Assembly: GCF_016920785.2 (NCBI RefSeq)
Contig: NW_024609837.1
Location: 48,672,745-48,736,744, forward strand
Source of the DNA: Ixodes scapularis
Taxonomy: Eukaryota > Arthropoda > Arachnida > Ixodida > Ixodidae
DNA: 64,000 nt
Reading direction: 5' to 3'
Shown here: positions 20,615 to 33,074 of the stretch, piece by piece
Layout of the letters: every line of letters begins with the position of its first letter
Numbering within the stretch: position 1 is the first letter of the stretch
Notes under the pieces: generated by a model
The model's input: the letters and a program-made list of their open reading frames with translations, nothing else
What the model was told of the DNA's origin: nothing
The model's database searches: none
Program-made: the position numbers and the translations under genes

Positions 20615-20830
20615 AAGGATAAAAAATGAAAGCCGTTTACAACTCCCTGTAACGCCAAATTAGAGCGCAGCTCTTGAGGAGGAGGGGAAGGTACGGAGAG
20701 GAGGCTATACCCCTCCTCCTCTCCTGCTCACCTCCCGTTTAGGGGAAATTTTCCGCTAGATTTAGCGGGGAAATTTTTCCACTAGGTTTAGCGGGGAAAT
20801 TTTTCCGCTAGGTTTAGCGGGGAAATTTTT
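20615..20830 (+). repeat. Partial copy of the TTAGAGCGCAGCTCTT / TTTAGCGGGG repeat
   Basis: ATGAAAGCCGTTTACAACTC..., then TTAGAGCGCAGCTCTTGAG at 20660, match 58670-58730 closely. It then has a G-rich and C-rich pair of segments and, at 20735-20830, three tandem GG(A/T)TTTAGCGGGGAAATTTTTCC units about 33 bp apart. The right part of the family, present at 58.8-59.4 kb, is missing here. Confidence 0.75.
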
Positions 20831-22150
20831 CCAACAGGCTTCCAGAAGAATAGGACCAACATTCTGCGCCGATTGACTCCTTTGCAGCACCAATCCTAGC
20901 TTCCAGGCACTGGCAATGCCTGATTCGCCAAAAACCTGAAAGTCTAAATTGAATTATCACGTGATAATATCTGATTAATTGGTTCGATGGGGGCATTCTC
21001 TCGCAGCCCTAGTCGCAGCATTTACGCTTGTGACTTGGAATTGCTTTGGATATACAAATTGGAACAGAAAAAAAAAAACGCAGTTTCCTAATATGTTTGT
21101 TTGAGCCACTAGTCATCGGGAGGTGCCTTTTCGAAATTTATGCATGCATGCGTACTGTTAATATCAAGAAGTTCTGAACGGCCTTTAGTTAAGCAAAATG
21201 TTGCAGGGATAAAATGAACGTATACGTTTAAAACTGGTCAGCTGAAATCACTTGTTATGCCTGGAAGTCGGGGCTAGTGACCGTAACTGCACGTTGTGGT
21301 TACAGTGACTGCATGCTTACACTGAGTACTTGACACCAACCAAAGAGAACTGATTGGTTAATAAGGTTGACTCAAGAAGTGTTAGTCACATAAATGAGGC
21401 AAAGAAAATGTCTGAGAGAGTCTAGAAAACATCAGTACGCATTAGATGAAATTAACTCCGCTTGTTAGATTTCCGCCTGCTTCGAAGCTCTACCGGGTTT
21501 GAGCACATGACTGAAGTTTGCTAAAGATTTTAAAACATCTCAAAATCCCATCAGTCTGGAGGAGAAATACAGGAATGATGGGGACGCCTTTCAAGTGTCT
21601 GACAATAGCGCGAGTCATCGCGGGAATTTAGAGCGCGTGCGAGCTCCTGCTGTGAAATGCGCCCATGCGGCGTTGCACTCGAGCGGCAGGAGTGCCTATC
21701 GAGGCTACCGGCTTGTGTTTGTAGCTCCGCGTAATAAAGGCAGCGTACTCTTACTGAAAGAAGGCCAAGGGGGAGGCCTTTGTTAAGTTGCAGAAGTTCG
21801 AGTTTGGGTATGTAAGTATAAAACAAGAATAAAACCAAGACTTACCGACACGATGATTCGTGTGGTTTTCCCGGCATTCTTATCGCATAAGGTACTTCTG
21901 CTAAGCGTCAACGAGCGACTCAGTCGCACTTCACAAAGGAGACTACTAGCTGGTCAATGATCTAGCCGATGTAAATAAAACCACAAGCGAGGAGCTGTGC
22001 GTGATCACATGACGGGACGAACCGAAACCAAACAAATTAGCTTGAAAGAAAACGCATGTTCCTTTAAAGAACGCATTCAATCTCATGATTGTGCCGTTTG
22101 AATCTTACGAATTAAAGTGTTTAGATGTATTTAGTTCTTGAAAACTAAAA
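20831..22150. other. Unassigned region
   Basis: Only short open frames (up to 95 codons at 21551-21838, minus) without recognisable domains. No structured RNA or terminal repeats were identified. Confidence 0.4.
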
Positions 22151-22174
22151 TACGCTTATATATATATATATATA

Positions 22175-24473
22175 TCAGTGTGTCGAACCGAGAAAAAAAT
22201 ACGGGTTCGGTTACGGTTCAGGTTCAGGTAAATTTACTTTGTTCCGGTTCAGTTCCGGTTCGATTAATTCGATCCGCGAACCGGTTCGCGAACCGGTTCG
22301 GAAATTATAAATGACAAATTGCAACATCAAAATAAATTACTAATAAAACATCTGAAATCAGCACATACGAAAACGGATACATCGTAGTGTAAGGCTCAGG
22401 GATTTCTACCAGGAACGGTTTCTTTATGTGCACTCAAAGGTTACCTCACCGACGTTTACGCATTCGGACTTCATCTAATTGGGTCCGACGCAGTAGCTGT
22501 AAAATCCGCGACCTCCTTACAAACCCACTTACAAGTAGAACTCGCTAACTATCCCGCCACCTTGGCGTGTAAGCAATTGAAGGAACAGTGGGGAGAAAAT
22601 ACAGCTTTCTTTATTTCAACTAGCCTTCGGTAACTCAAATTAGACCCTTAACGAAGTTTTCATTAAACAAGATACGGAATATGAAAAACACCTCACTGAA
22701 CGCAACGCCAGAAGGACGTAATAGGATAAATATTAAAATAGAAGAGTTCGCGGTCTCACAAATATGTAAGCTTCTAAGTGCCTATACGAAACCGGATGCA
22801 TTATTATCAAACTCCACAGCCTTTTCGTTTCTCATTCCGATGGAAGCAAGCTTCAAGAACTCGCGCGTTCTAGAAACGTGTTATGAAATGAGCACACAGC
22901 AGCATTTAGGATTTACGAGATTGTAGAAAAATGAAATCCCGTGACGCGATTTTTTTTTGCACAGCTTTCCAATTCTTTTTTTTCCGTGCAAGCCGCGACC
23001 AGCGCAATACTGGTTCCTATGCCAAGATTCATGGATGCAGCGTTTGTCAAGATTCATGGATGCAGCGTTTATATTCCTAAGACTGAGTAGAGAAGAAAAA
23101 TATGCAAGCGAGGTGTGTGTCAGTTGACGGCACTTAAAAAACAAATGGCATTGATAGCACATTCATTGTCAACAGCGCGTGGCCGAACCGTTTTGACATG
23201 AGCCGGTAACCGTTATTTTTTTCCGGTTCAGTTCCGGTTCGGGTTCATCGCGATAACAATATAACGGTTCGGGTTCGGGTTCAGTTCCGGAACCGAACCG
23301 AAAACCGGAACCGAACCGGTTTTTTTCCGGAACTGAACCCGAACCCGAACCGTTATATTGTTATCGCGATGAAACCGAACCGGAACTGAACCGGGAAAAA
23401 AATAACGGTTACCGGCTCATGTCAAAACGGTTCGGCCACGCGCTGTTGACAATGAATGTGCTATCAATGCCATTTGTTTTTTAAGTGCCGTCAACTTACA
23501 CACACCTCGCTTACATATTTTTCTTCTCCACTCAGTCTTAGGAATATAAACGCTGCATCCATGAATCTTGACAAACGCTGCATCCATGAATCTTGACATA
23601 GGAACCAGTATTGCGCTGGTCACGGCTTGCACGGAAAAAAAAATTGGAAGGCTGTGCAAAAAAAAAAAAAAATCGAGTCACGGGATTTCATTATCCTACA
23701 ATCTCGTAAATCCTAAATGCTGCTGTGTGCTCATTTCATAACACGTTTCTAGAACACGCGAGTTCTTGAAGCTTGCTTCCATCGGAATGAGAAACGAAAA
23801 GGCTGTGGAGTTTGATAATAATGCATCCGGTTTCGTATAGGCACTTAGAAGCTAACATATTTGTGAGACAGCGAACTCTTCTATTTTGATATTTATCCTA
23901 TTACGTCCTTCTGGCGTTGCGTTCGGTGAAGTGTTTTTCATATTCCGTATCTTGTTTAATGAAAACTTTTTTAAGGGTCTAATTTGAGTTACCGAAGGCT
24001 AGTTTAAATAAAGAAAGCTGCATTTTCTCCCCACTGCTCCTTCAATTGCTTACACGCCGAGGTGGCGGGATAGTTAGCGAGTTCTACTTTTAAGTGGGTT
24101 AGTAGGAGGTCGCGGATTTTACAGCTACTGCGTCGGACCCAATTAGAGGAAGTCCGAATGCGTAAACATTGGTGAGGTAACCTTTGAGTGCACATAAAGA
24201 AACCATTCCTGGTAGAAATCCCTGAGCCTTACACTACGATGTATCCCGTTTCGTATGTGCTGATTTCAGATGTTTTATTTGTAATTTTTTTTATGTTGTA
24301 ATTTGTCATTTATAATTTCCGAACCGGTTCGCGAACCGGTTCAGCGCCCCGAACCGGTTCGCGAACCGGTCCGCGGATTGAATTAGTCGAACCGGAACTG
24401 AACCGGAACAAAATAAATTTACCTGAACCTGAACCGTAACCGAACCCGTATTTTTTTCGTTTCGACACACTGA
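22175..24473. mobile_element. Inverted dimer of the 1.18-kb element, copies 2 and 3
   Basis: Copy 2 runs forward from TCAGTGTGTCGAACCG at 22175. Copy 3 is the reverse complement, ending GTTTCGACACACTGA at 24473. They meet tail to tail near 23290 inside GAACCG-rich sequence, and both lack the outer CGACACCCTGA end that copy 1 has. TA lies on both outer sides. The two halves stay highly similar along their length, so the whole is a 2.3-kb inverted repeat. Open frames such as 22681-22926, 23417-23659 and 24004-24195 are the same non-coding element read in different copies. Confidence 0.9.
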
Positions 24474-24518
24474 TAAAAACAGTATGAGCTGTTTCTCTCC
24501 ATAGTGCTATTACAAGAA

Positions 24519-25350
24519 ACGCTAGAGGCTCAGCTGGCGCTAGCGTCTACGGGACTTCCGGTTGCAAATTGTAGCAGACAGCTACCAGTCTTGTTTTACA
24601 GCCTTCCTGTGTGTTCCTATGGGAAAACGTACGTGATATTTCTCTCTTCGTCAAGAAAAGAAATAAATCAGAGTAGTTTCTTTACACGTAGCGGGTACTA
24701 TGCAGCTTTATTCAAATTATCAAAGTGTAATTCATTTAGTTAATGAGTTTTTTGTGTGTTACTGACCGACGTTTAAATCAGCAAAATTGAGTCCCGGATC
24801 TATGTTGTACAGCATATTATGTCAATACAAGCTATCAATCAATGGATACAAGCTATCAATACAAGCTATGAATTGTCATTAATGTACAGTTTGTTACTAA
24901 TCCAGTACGTGTTCTTCTTTCCATAGCTCCATGCTACGTTCTTGTCCTCTGTTTTGATTTTTTGATGTGGCATATATTAGCATCCTTTTGGTGGTTTGTC
25001 AAGATGATTCACTCTGTGTGCTTTATAGCATTTCCTATATGCATAAATGCGTGCCCTATATCAGCAGCCTGCAACGTCACCATGTATTGGCCTATATTAG
25101 CGCAGTGTTCGACGCCATGAATTCTAAAGAAAAACGCTCTGACATATTTTTGTACATCCGATTGTAAAACGCTCCAAAATTTTTATTCTGTCACAATATA
25201 CTAACCAATATTTGCTCTTATAATCGAGCGCGAAGAGAAAGCGCATTTGCGTTTTTCCAAAGGAATACATCACCGGAAGTCAAATTTTGACTGCTTGCTG
25301 TGTGCTTCAAAATGCAAGCGCACACTAGCGCCCGCTGAGCCCTCTAGCGT
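24519..25350. mobile_element. MITE-like element with ACGCTAGAGGCTCAGC termini
   Basis: The left end ACGCTAGAGGCTCAGCTGGCGCTAG (24519) matches the reverse complement of the right end (CTAGCGCCCGCTGAGCCCTCTAGCGT, ending 25350) with small differences. Both are followed inward by ACTTCCGGT-like words. About 830 bp, AT-rich inside, with small CAAGCTATCAAT repeats at 24826-24870 and no transposase. Confidence 0.65.
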
Positions 25351-26220
25351 GTATTTTAATAATTCTATGTTACTCTAAAATTGACGAACTCTGGCTGAGA
25401 TCTACGTGCGGTCCGACAAGATATTCGTCTTTATCATGTCCGCCCCCCCCCCCCCCCTCCCCCCGGGGAATGCATTTCGTGATTGTTTGTATGCCCAGCC
25501 ATAGAAAGTTTTAAACTGTACTTGCACCCATGTGAGGTGGACGTGACCCTGTCACATGCGAGTTGTGTGGTTTGGTTGTGTGGGAAGGGGGCGTAGCATG
25601 GCGCTCGCTTTCGTCTGGTAGGGTTTACGTGAGCGCAGCGAAGTCGAGGCGGGCGAGGCTGTGGAGGCGAGGCCCCGAGGAGCAGACAACGGACCGCGAT
25701 CAGGTCGTCGCGGTACGTCGTGCGTCCGGAAGGTTTTACAAAACGCAACTCGAGGACCAGACGCGGTGCGCGATTGCTATGTGCCAGCTCTGCGCACCGG
25801 AGAATTGCCCCCTCTTCGTGTGGCGTGAAAGCGAATCCTGTGAGACGTGCGAGATCCTGATGGGCGACGACGGACCACGACGAGAGGACGAGCGGAGCCC
25901 ATGTGCCGTTTGAGTAAACAAAAGTGCGTGACGTTGCCGAGGAGACCAGGATAGGGCTTTTCCGTTATAATGGCTGCAGAAGCCTTCCGCTGGGAGTTCT
26001 TTTTCGTTTTGTGTTTTTTCACAAGTATGTCCTTGTTGGATTACGTCCTGAACTTCCCAATAACGTGAGCTGATATAAGACGTTCTCTTGGATTTCCGAG
26101 AATTACCCAGCTGCTCAAACGATGGATTTCGCCTTTTGTTGAAATAGTGACTGGACTTCAGCGAAGTGGATGGGAGCTTCATTCATCTTAAATTTAACGA
26201 CTTCGACAGTCATGCCGGGT
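25351..26220. other. Unassigned, partly GC-rich region
   Basis: A C-homopolymer of about 17 at 25441 is followed by a GC-rich block, 25560-25920. The frames there (plus 25563-25913, 116 codons; minus 25736-26182, 148 codons) overlap in opposite directions and neither has a domain I know. It could be a CpG-rich promoter or exon, but nothing decides this. Confidence 0.35.
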
Positions 26221-26262
26221 ATATAGTTTTATATATGTATATATATATATATGTATATATAT
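26221..26262. repeat. AT-rich microsatellite
   Basis: Interrupted (AT)n with ATGTATATAT units, adjoining the 3' end of the Penelope-like remnant. Confidence 0.85.
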
Positions 26263-26319
26263 AGGTGAAGTAGTTTAAACACAAAACAATGGACAGGGAA
26301 AAGTTAATAAGTCAAAGAT

Positions 26320-27440
26320 GCGTACTGCCGGATTTACTAATACGACGTTTATTACGACGTTTTGAGTGGGAACCACTCTTCATCAGTTGAGGAGTGTACA
26401 GCCCCTGAATGTTTATATACCTGTAAGAAGAAATTAGAGGGGGTAAAGGGCAATACGACATGGAAATAACATTGTCAAATTAGAGAGTTCACATAGGGGG
26501 GGGGGGGGGAGCCAAAGCTTGCGAGTGCTGAACAATAAGAGCAAACAAAAAAGCTAAAGCAATGGAGGAGAAGGAACGGTGACGGGAGATTATCCATGCT
26601 CGCGCAACCAGAAATGCGAAAAAAAGCGAAAAAAAAACTGGGTAGAACATTTGCGCTTTAACAACAAAAAGCAAAAACAAAAGTGAAACCCTTTTGAGCA
26701 AAAGGTGTCAAACACACACACAAAAAAAAGTTTTGTCCCGAAGTTCCTGGCTAGGATAAGGTGGCTCGTCTTCAAAGCAGATATAGGTCATATGTGACTC
26801 CGACGTGACCGAATCCCGAGACATTCCTTTTTGCTAGACGAATAAGGTTTGAGGTAGATTAAAACTTTGGGGGATTTTTTTTTTTTTTTTTTTGTTTTGA
26901 AAAAGGAGTGGTAGGATGTAACAGTATATGCGTGCTTGAGATAACCGCTTGAGCCACATTATCCGTTTGGGAGGCTCTCTTCATACTTAAACGTATTAGA
27001 GTGCGGTTTTAATATCAATTGTAAAATTTGAGGATCTCGTAGTGCCTTCAGAGTTGGCATCTCGAGAACCTCAAGGACGGAGAATACCACCTCTCCCAGG
27101 AGCCAGCTGCAACCTAAACAGCATTCCCGGACTTTCATTAATGCCATGGTTGAAGGTATTACTCTTGTAAATAACATACGATTCTTTTCGCCCTTTCGAT
27201 TTTCGTGCTGAAGCCTGATTCCAAAATTACAACAGGAATGTTCTCGATTGAGTATTTAGAAAGAGACAGGTGGGTGCTTTGGGAGCGGAGGGTCGGGGAG
27301 TGTTTGTGCGTGACATTTGTGGTTGTTAAAGCGAGGTCTGAAAGCCAGACTGTTCTGTCCGATGTAGTGTACTATGGATTAACTACATGGTTTAATGTTG
27401 GGTGCGAGGCATACTACGAACATTCCCAACCGTATTGGGA
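26320..27440 (-). mobile_element. Penelope-like element, 3' part with GIY-YIG endonuclease remnant
   Basis: On the minus strand, 27370-27240 reads Y-I-G-Q-N-S-L-A-F-R-P-R-F-N-N-H, the second half of a GIY-YIG nuclease domain, then L-P-K-H and a stop. After a frame change, 27195-27110 gives N-T-F-N-H-G-I-N-E-S-P-G. Penelope-like elements are retroelements with a reverse transcriptase followed by a GIY-YIG nuclease. The 3' end holds a hammerhead-like motif at 26355-26387. Stops and frameshifts mark it as inactive, and no reverse transcriptase is seen upstream. Confidence 0.7.
26355..26387 (-). ncRNA. Hammerhead-ribozyme-like motif of the Penelope-like element
   Basis: The minus strand reads CTGATGA, then a perfect GAGTGG-TTC-CCACTC stem-loop, then AAAAC-GTC. 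The hammerhead core is CUGAUGA, stem II, GAAAC; here the G of GAAA is A and one extra A precedes stem II. Hammerhead motifs are known in Penelope-like elements. With the core base changed it is probably inactive or weak. Confidence 0.5.
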
Positions 27441-28300
27441 AGCTTTGTGAGCGCTCTACAAAACTTTTCACACGGGCATGCACAAAATATAGCAGTCAAA
27501 ACTCTTATTTAAATTTCTGTCCATCAAAAGCACAGTTGCCAAGCTGAGCAAAGTTACGCACATAGTTAGAACGCTGGTATCCATTTGCACGATTGTAACA
27601 GAGTGTAAGCAACATAATTGCTTGCATGTATTTTTGTTACGTTACCAAGTAAAATTCAACATGCGCAATCGGCTGCTGCGGTTAGGAACAGAACCGCGGT
27701 AGAGTCTGGTTCCACTCAGTTCGCATACACAACCCTGTACCGTTTAATGGTTACGTGTGGTTCATATTCGAACGAAGGATTGGCGAGGACGATGAGAAAG
27801 AGGCGAGCGACACGGGAGGTTGGCTTGGGAAAGCTACGTAGCTGACGTCATGCCTTAACCGTGTCCGACATTTTTGCTCGAAGGCATCGTCGGCCGACCT
27901 ATTCGACTCGGTTCCCAGCGTTATGAGAACAACTGCGCTAATTCCGTCGCTCGCTGCGAGGTGGCTACGTCCTCATATTCCTCACAGATTGGTGAGCAGT
28001 CAGCGTCGCTGGCATCGCATGTGGGTGGTGTCAGTCTCGTCGTCGGGCTTCATCTTTCGTTCACCGGGGCTCCGCAGTCTGTTTTCTTCTTGGCAACATC
28101 CAGTTCTGCCGAAATGGTGGTGTTGGTGAAATCTCGTGGCGAGAAAATAAAGGGTTGTTCTCATAGGCCTGCCAAACTGACTTTTCTTTATCTGCCGAAA
28201 CAGCTTTCCACAAAGTTCGTTTTACGCGCCTTGTGCGTTTTTACAGCAATAGCTGGGCCATTCCCGCATTCAAAACGATGCAGGGCGTCCGTGTAGTCAC
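27441..28300. other. Unassigned region
   Basis: Plus frame 27874-28296 (140 codons) is open but overlaps others and shows no domain I recognise. No terminal repeats. Confidence 0.35.
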
Positions 28301-28385
28301 GTTGGCACCGTGACGTCATGTGACTTAACGATGTCTTGTGACGTCAGAATGTCACGTGGTGCCACACTGTCACGTGATATTACAG
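28301..28385. repeat. Cluster of TGACGTCA and TCACGTGA palindromes
   Basis: TGACGTCA at 28311 and 28339 and CACGTG at about 28354 and 28371 lie within GTGACGTCATGTGAC-like sequence, flanked by GGCACCGTG and CACGTGGTGCC in inverted orientation. This resembles the repeat-associated clusters at 16.6 and 59.1 kb. Confidence 0.55.
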
Positions 28386-31300
28386 CGCCACTTTACGTCG
28401 TTATATCACGAAACTTCGCGAGAAGTCGCGTGGCATCATCTCTCTGGATAGTGTTACGGTTATTAATCAGCGTGTCACTCTCCGAGCAAACATTGGCGAT
28501 GGTTCCTACACGTAAGATGCAAGATACACAGGATACTTTAGGTTTCGATAAAGCGTCGTAGCTATTGCCGTAGTTGCAAAGAGAGCCTCGATTGTAAGGA
28601 GGATCTATCTCAAATCATGGGGAGTGTTTGCAATTTAATGACGGACACCTCCCGCACCAATGGGTCGCAAGTGCGCATGCTCTGTGTTTTCTAGTCGTGA
28701 GGAGGAAAGCAGAAGGAATGACAGAGATGCTTGCAGACGACAAACGCCAATTTGTGTCAACGCGCTCGTCACACCTGTGGCAGTGCTGGTAACTGCCAAT
28801 AAGACTCTTGGCATTGGCACATTTAGAAAGCATAAAGTGCTTAAAAAGATAACAGGATTGATTTCGCCGTATTTAGAGAAGTGCCTCCCCCCCCCCCGGT
28901 CTAGAGCGCATAGCAACAGATGACCATGAGACAAAAATGAAGGATTGCAATACGAAGTTTGTACGGCCATTCCTGCTCAATAAAGGCATGACTATAACAG
29001 GAAGGGTAACATATCGAAAGAAACTGCTCGAAATTACCGCATCTCAAAGTACTTCGCGTCTAATCTAAAACTTCAAAGCTTGGAATATGTAAATATAGCA
29101 TGCTAGAAGATGGAATACCGAATAAACCCGGTTGGAAGGCGGTTGAAATTTATAAATAAACCAGATATATTTTGCTTGAGATCCCATTGTTTGTTTATGT
29201 ATAAATTAAGTTACATAACAAGGTGTATACCGGGAGCCGATGGTTCGTGCTATATCTGCTAAAATCTAAAACTTTACTAGGTAATTCCATACCTTTTAAA
29301 TCAGTGCCTACAACTACCACGAAGTTTATAAACAAAAATGGCGAAATAATTGCAAGATGGTAGTATCTCACTGACGTAATTGTTAACCTAACGGCGGGGT
29401 CCCACCCATCATACAAAAAACAAACAAAGAAAACAGTCTGCTAAAAAGATTCGAACGAAAGTCACCACGAGATCCGTGTTTCGAATGTTGCATTGCAACC
29501 AGTTCAAGGAGAAACTAGGCACTCGGCATTCGGACCATGGCTGATGTCTGCTGTCTGTCTTTTGTATGGTGTATAAACATTACGACCCCAGCTTGAAGGC
29601 GCTTCCAGTACTAGTAGACAACGCACTAAGGCCAAAATGAGTTCGGTAAAATATATTTTTTTTAAATGTAAAAACGAAGAAACCACAGGAAGACAGCACT
29701 TTCATTGCATCAAACATCATGTTCAGCCCAGCGAACTGTGTCAAAGGACGTGCCAATATTAAGAAAAAAGAGCACAGCATGATTATTTTTATTGAAGGAA
29801 ATCTAAATTTTTTATGGGCGGAGCTCAATTGTTTTTTATAGGTTTACATACTTCTCCCGCCGCAGTCTCGAATGAAGCGATTTACATTACGCGTCCTTGG
29901 TTGTGAGAGTTTAAGTCAGTCTTGCCCGACTTTGCCGTGCTGCGGGTTTCTCGTCAGTGGGCTGTCACAGCCTGAGGAGGCGCACTTCCGACGCCGGTGG
30001 TGGCTAAATTGCAGTGGTTTTTTTGTGTGTTTTGGAGCAAATAAAATTTCAGATTTTTTTAGAAAAAACATTCTAATATTTTTCCGATAAAAAAAAAGAA
30101 CTTTCAGCCTAATCACTCTGGTGAAGAAGGAAGAGCAGCGGAGCTGTAGCTTCTGTTCTCGGCGGTCGCTTTCCGGTTGAGCGATCTGCTCTTCTTTCGC
30201 ATGAAATCTGAAGCACTCGACGCAGTGGACCTTCAGGCAATAGCGGCATCGCGGTGGTTAGGAAACCATCCGCGCTGCTGCGCACATCGCAGCTCGTTCC
30301 GTTCCCGCGCTCTTCTTCCTACGAAGAAATTTTGCCGCCATCTATGAGCGACGGCGGCAAGCAGACAACCGGCAAACAAAACACTTTGGACAGCTACCGC
30401 CATCTATGAGCAAGCGACGCCGGAAACCAGGGTGTTGTGTCGACATTTCTTTGCGTGGGACACGATCCTGGGGAAACTATAGCCCATACAGCTCCACTGT
30501 AAAAGCTAGTTTTGGTGAGTCTGGGTGTGACAGAATAAATGCGACTGGAATGTTTGTCTCATTTTATGTAGATTTTTTACGGAACCATACACTCAGCCAT
30601 TGCAATCTACGCAGGATAGCTAGCCTGGATACGTATTCTGCCCTTACAACATAAAATTCAATCACTCCGATCAATAGAACAACATATATTGTGATGTTAC
30701 ATTTCAGGCGATTCAGCGGCTGTATAACTCATAGGCGCTCTGGTGCAGGAAAGACGATTAATTTCGAATGCCACATGTCAGGCGTGACACTCGATTCCAC
30801 GATCAATATTAAAAACAAAGCCCGAACGCGCCGAGGGCCCTTGCAGTTAAACTTAAGCGCGAGCTGTCCACCAGTACGCCTTCTTCTGAGAACTTGGCAG
30901 CCGATAATGTGCAACAAGATATATAAAATGTGGAGAACACTGCTCCGCGCAACGAAATATTATCAACGCGGCCAATGATGCCAAGTTCTAAAGATGACAA
31001 GAGGCTAACACTTCTTGAGCAGATGAAGAAAACCGAAGAATTCAGAAGCGGCGAAGCTGCTTAAGCGTGTAGTGCCCGGTGAAAGCGCCGCATGAGTCCC
31101 CGGGTCCCTTGAACACGAACGTCCCAGCACTGACACTGCTGGAACCGCCGAAGTACAGATGCACTTAGAAACGCGCGGCAAATGTCAAATTTGTGCCTCG
31201 ATTTCCAGGAAAAGTTGATAAGGGAAAGTCCACGCAAAACGCATCCACGAACTGGTCTCAGGCTTTGATCCGGCACAAGAAGACTCAACTCCAGGACTGT

Positions 31301-31538
31301 GTTGGGACACCTGGGTCCTCTAAAGTTGGCAGCAAGAAGCAGGCACGGAGCTGAGAGCCGTATGCTGCTGGTAATGTCGTGCCGACGTGCTGAAACGATA
31401 AGGTAGATAACGGCAAAAACGACGCCGGAAAAAACCCGGCGACACAATTCAGCAAGGCCCGACATCTTTGAAATGATTGGAGGCGAAAATGAAACAAAAT
31501 GGTACTACTAACTTAGGTGTAGTAATATATCTCGACAG
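28386..31538. other. Unassigned region
   Basis: No recognisable gene in about 3.1 kb. Noted: a short C-run at 28888; GCCGCCATCTATGAGC(G/A) repeated at about 30340 and 30400; a purine/T-rich tract near 30050-30100; and a minus frame at 31061-31465 (134 codons) with a hydrophobic N-terminal stretch that could be a signal anchor but has no known match. Confidence 0.35.
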
Positions 31539-32110
31539 TCACAATGGAACGCAACTAATACTTGTGAGACAAGAACAAATACAAATCTTCTTCGGGAAGC
31601 TTGCACGCCCAACTAGAGGAGTACTGAGGAATGCGGCAGAGTCAATCAGCCATGACATGGTTTCTGCCTTTCTTATGCCGCAGAGTGAATATGAAATGTT
31701 GGAAGGTGCTAAGCTCCATCTCATCAAACGTCCGTTTTTGCTTGAAATCTGACCAAGCCTCACGAGACGGCAATGATCGCTTTCAACAATAAATGACAAT
31801 CCCTGCAGATGATACGATAGCTATTCAACGGCTCATACCAGACATTGCACATTCTTTTTTTTCAATTCTGCTGTAGGCCTGCTCGCGTGTTGTGAGCTCT
31901 CCGCTGGCATAGACAGCAGGGTGTTTCTCGCCTTTTTTGTTTACTTTACTGAGAACGACACTCAAATTACGATCTCTCCAGTCACAGTGCACTACGAAAG
32001 TCCGAGTATAGTTGGGTGAGGCGAGGACAGGGCCGCTTGTTAGAAGCTCTTTAATCCAGTGGAAGGCCTTGTCAGGTTGCCGACTCCAACGTCAGCAACC
32101 TGACAATTGG
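31539..32110 (-). pseudogene. Gypsy RNase H remnant
   Basis: About 32110-31850 on the minus strand reads F-H-W-I-K-E-L-L, then L-A-S-P-N-Y and H-C-D, the usual RNase H entry of Gypsy Pol. The frame at 31539-31799 gives E-S-D-H-C and N-G-R-L-M-R-W-S-L-A, the familiar end of this domain before D-A-L-S-R, here altered. RNase H degrades element RNA in RNA:DNA hybrids. The two parts are in different frames. A small local duplication of GGAGTCAGCAACCTGAC at 32070-32145 further disrupts the sequence. Confidence 0.7.
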
Positions 32111-32181
32111 AGTCAGCAACTTGGAGTCAGCAACCTGACTCCAACGTACAACGTTTGGCTCTGGTTTGCGAACAGCGTCAT

Positions 32182-32665
32182 TTAAAGGACGCCATGTGCG
32201 AAATTGCAAATGGAATTGCGGTAGTATTCCGCTAGATCAATGAGAGAGCACAAGTCAATCTTTGTCATAGGAAAAGGCAAGTTCTTCATGGCCTCGACAT
32301 TTATTTCCGCAAGACGAGGCTTCCCTTGTCCTACAATATGCCCCGACAAGCGAACTTCTGCGCTCGCAAGATTACACTTAGTCATATTGAGGATCAGACG
32401 TGCGTGTTGTATTCTAGCGAATACATGTTGTAAGTGCTGCCGGTGTTGTTCCGAACTCTTCGTGAAAGCTGCAACATCATCAAGGTACGGCCATGCAAAG
32501 GACTCAGCATCCTGGAGTACTTGGCTCATTAGATTTGAAAGGGAAAAATGTTCATTTTTAAGCCAAACGGAAAGCACAAGCCGGCGAAACGTACCACGCA
32601 TGGTAATAACATCGCATGCCTGCTGGCGATTTCTGTCAATTGCACTTACCAGTAGCCACGATCTA
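32182..32665 (-). pseudogene. Gypsy reverse transcriptase, palm region
   Basis: The minus-strand frame contains W-P-Y-L-D-D-V-A with the catalytic YLDD at 32476-32487 intact. It is followed by H-L-Q-H-V-F-A-R-I and L-N-M-T-K-C-N, then G-H-I-V-G-Q-G and the P-F-P connection motif. This is the palm and thumb of a Gypsy reverse transcriptase. The part with the first catalytic Asp is lost where the 409-bp MITE is inserted; the frame's first 17 or so residues actually come from that MITE. It is therefore truncated despite an intact active-site loop. Confidence 0.85.
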
Positions 32666-33074
32666 CACTCTAAAAAAGGTGTATTTTTACACCCTTTGTC
32701 CCATATAATACACCCCAAAACTTCAGTTCCACATACAGCGTACTGACGTCGGTCTGACGGTACTAACGTTCAAGGGAGGCGTGATAGCCGTGTGGTACAA
32801 CTTTTTAAAACAGTTACTGTAGATGTCACTGAATACAAAAAATAAATAATAATAATCGGGGTTTTCTTGGCCCTACTGCAAAACCTCAGTGTTTTCTTCC
32901 TGTGGTCTTTGATACGTACTTTAGCTACTTATAAGTTATATCGCACCGTTATCAAGCCCCTCGTAAACTTTGGGGCCGTCTGTTCGACTACAGTGCGCTG
33001 TACGTCGTACTAAAACTTTTGGGGTCCATTATATCGGACAAAAGGGCGTAAGGTGATACCTTTTTTTTAGAGTG
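32666..33074. mobile_element. 409-bp MITE inserted in the Gypsy reverse transcriptase
   Basis: CACTCTAAAAAAGG at 32666 mirrors CCTTTTTTTTAGAGTG ending 33074. Inverted similarity continues inward through ACACCCTTTGTCC / GGACAAAAGGGCGT and ATAATACACCCCAAAA / TTTTGGGGTCCATTAT. No coding capacity. No convincing target duplication is visible, so its superfamily is undecided. Confidence 0.85.

Noticed and set aside
22681..24195. Short frames inside the inverted dimer as genes
   Set aside because: The same frames recur in each copy of a non-coding element, with shifts and stops differing among copies.
28660..28923. Possible THAP-type zinc finger starting M-G-R-K-C
   Set aside because: Only the first residues look similar; the Cys/His spacing of the THAP domain is not present.
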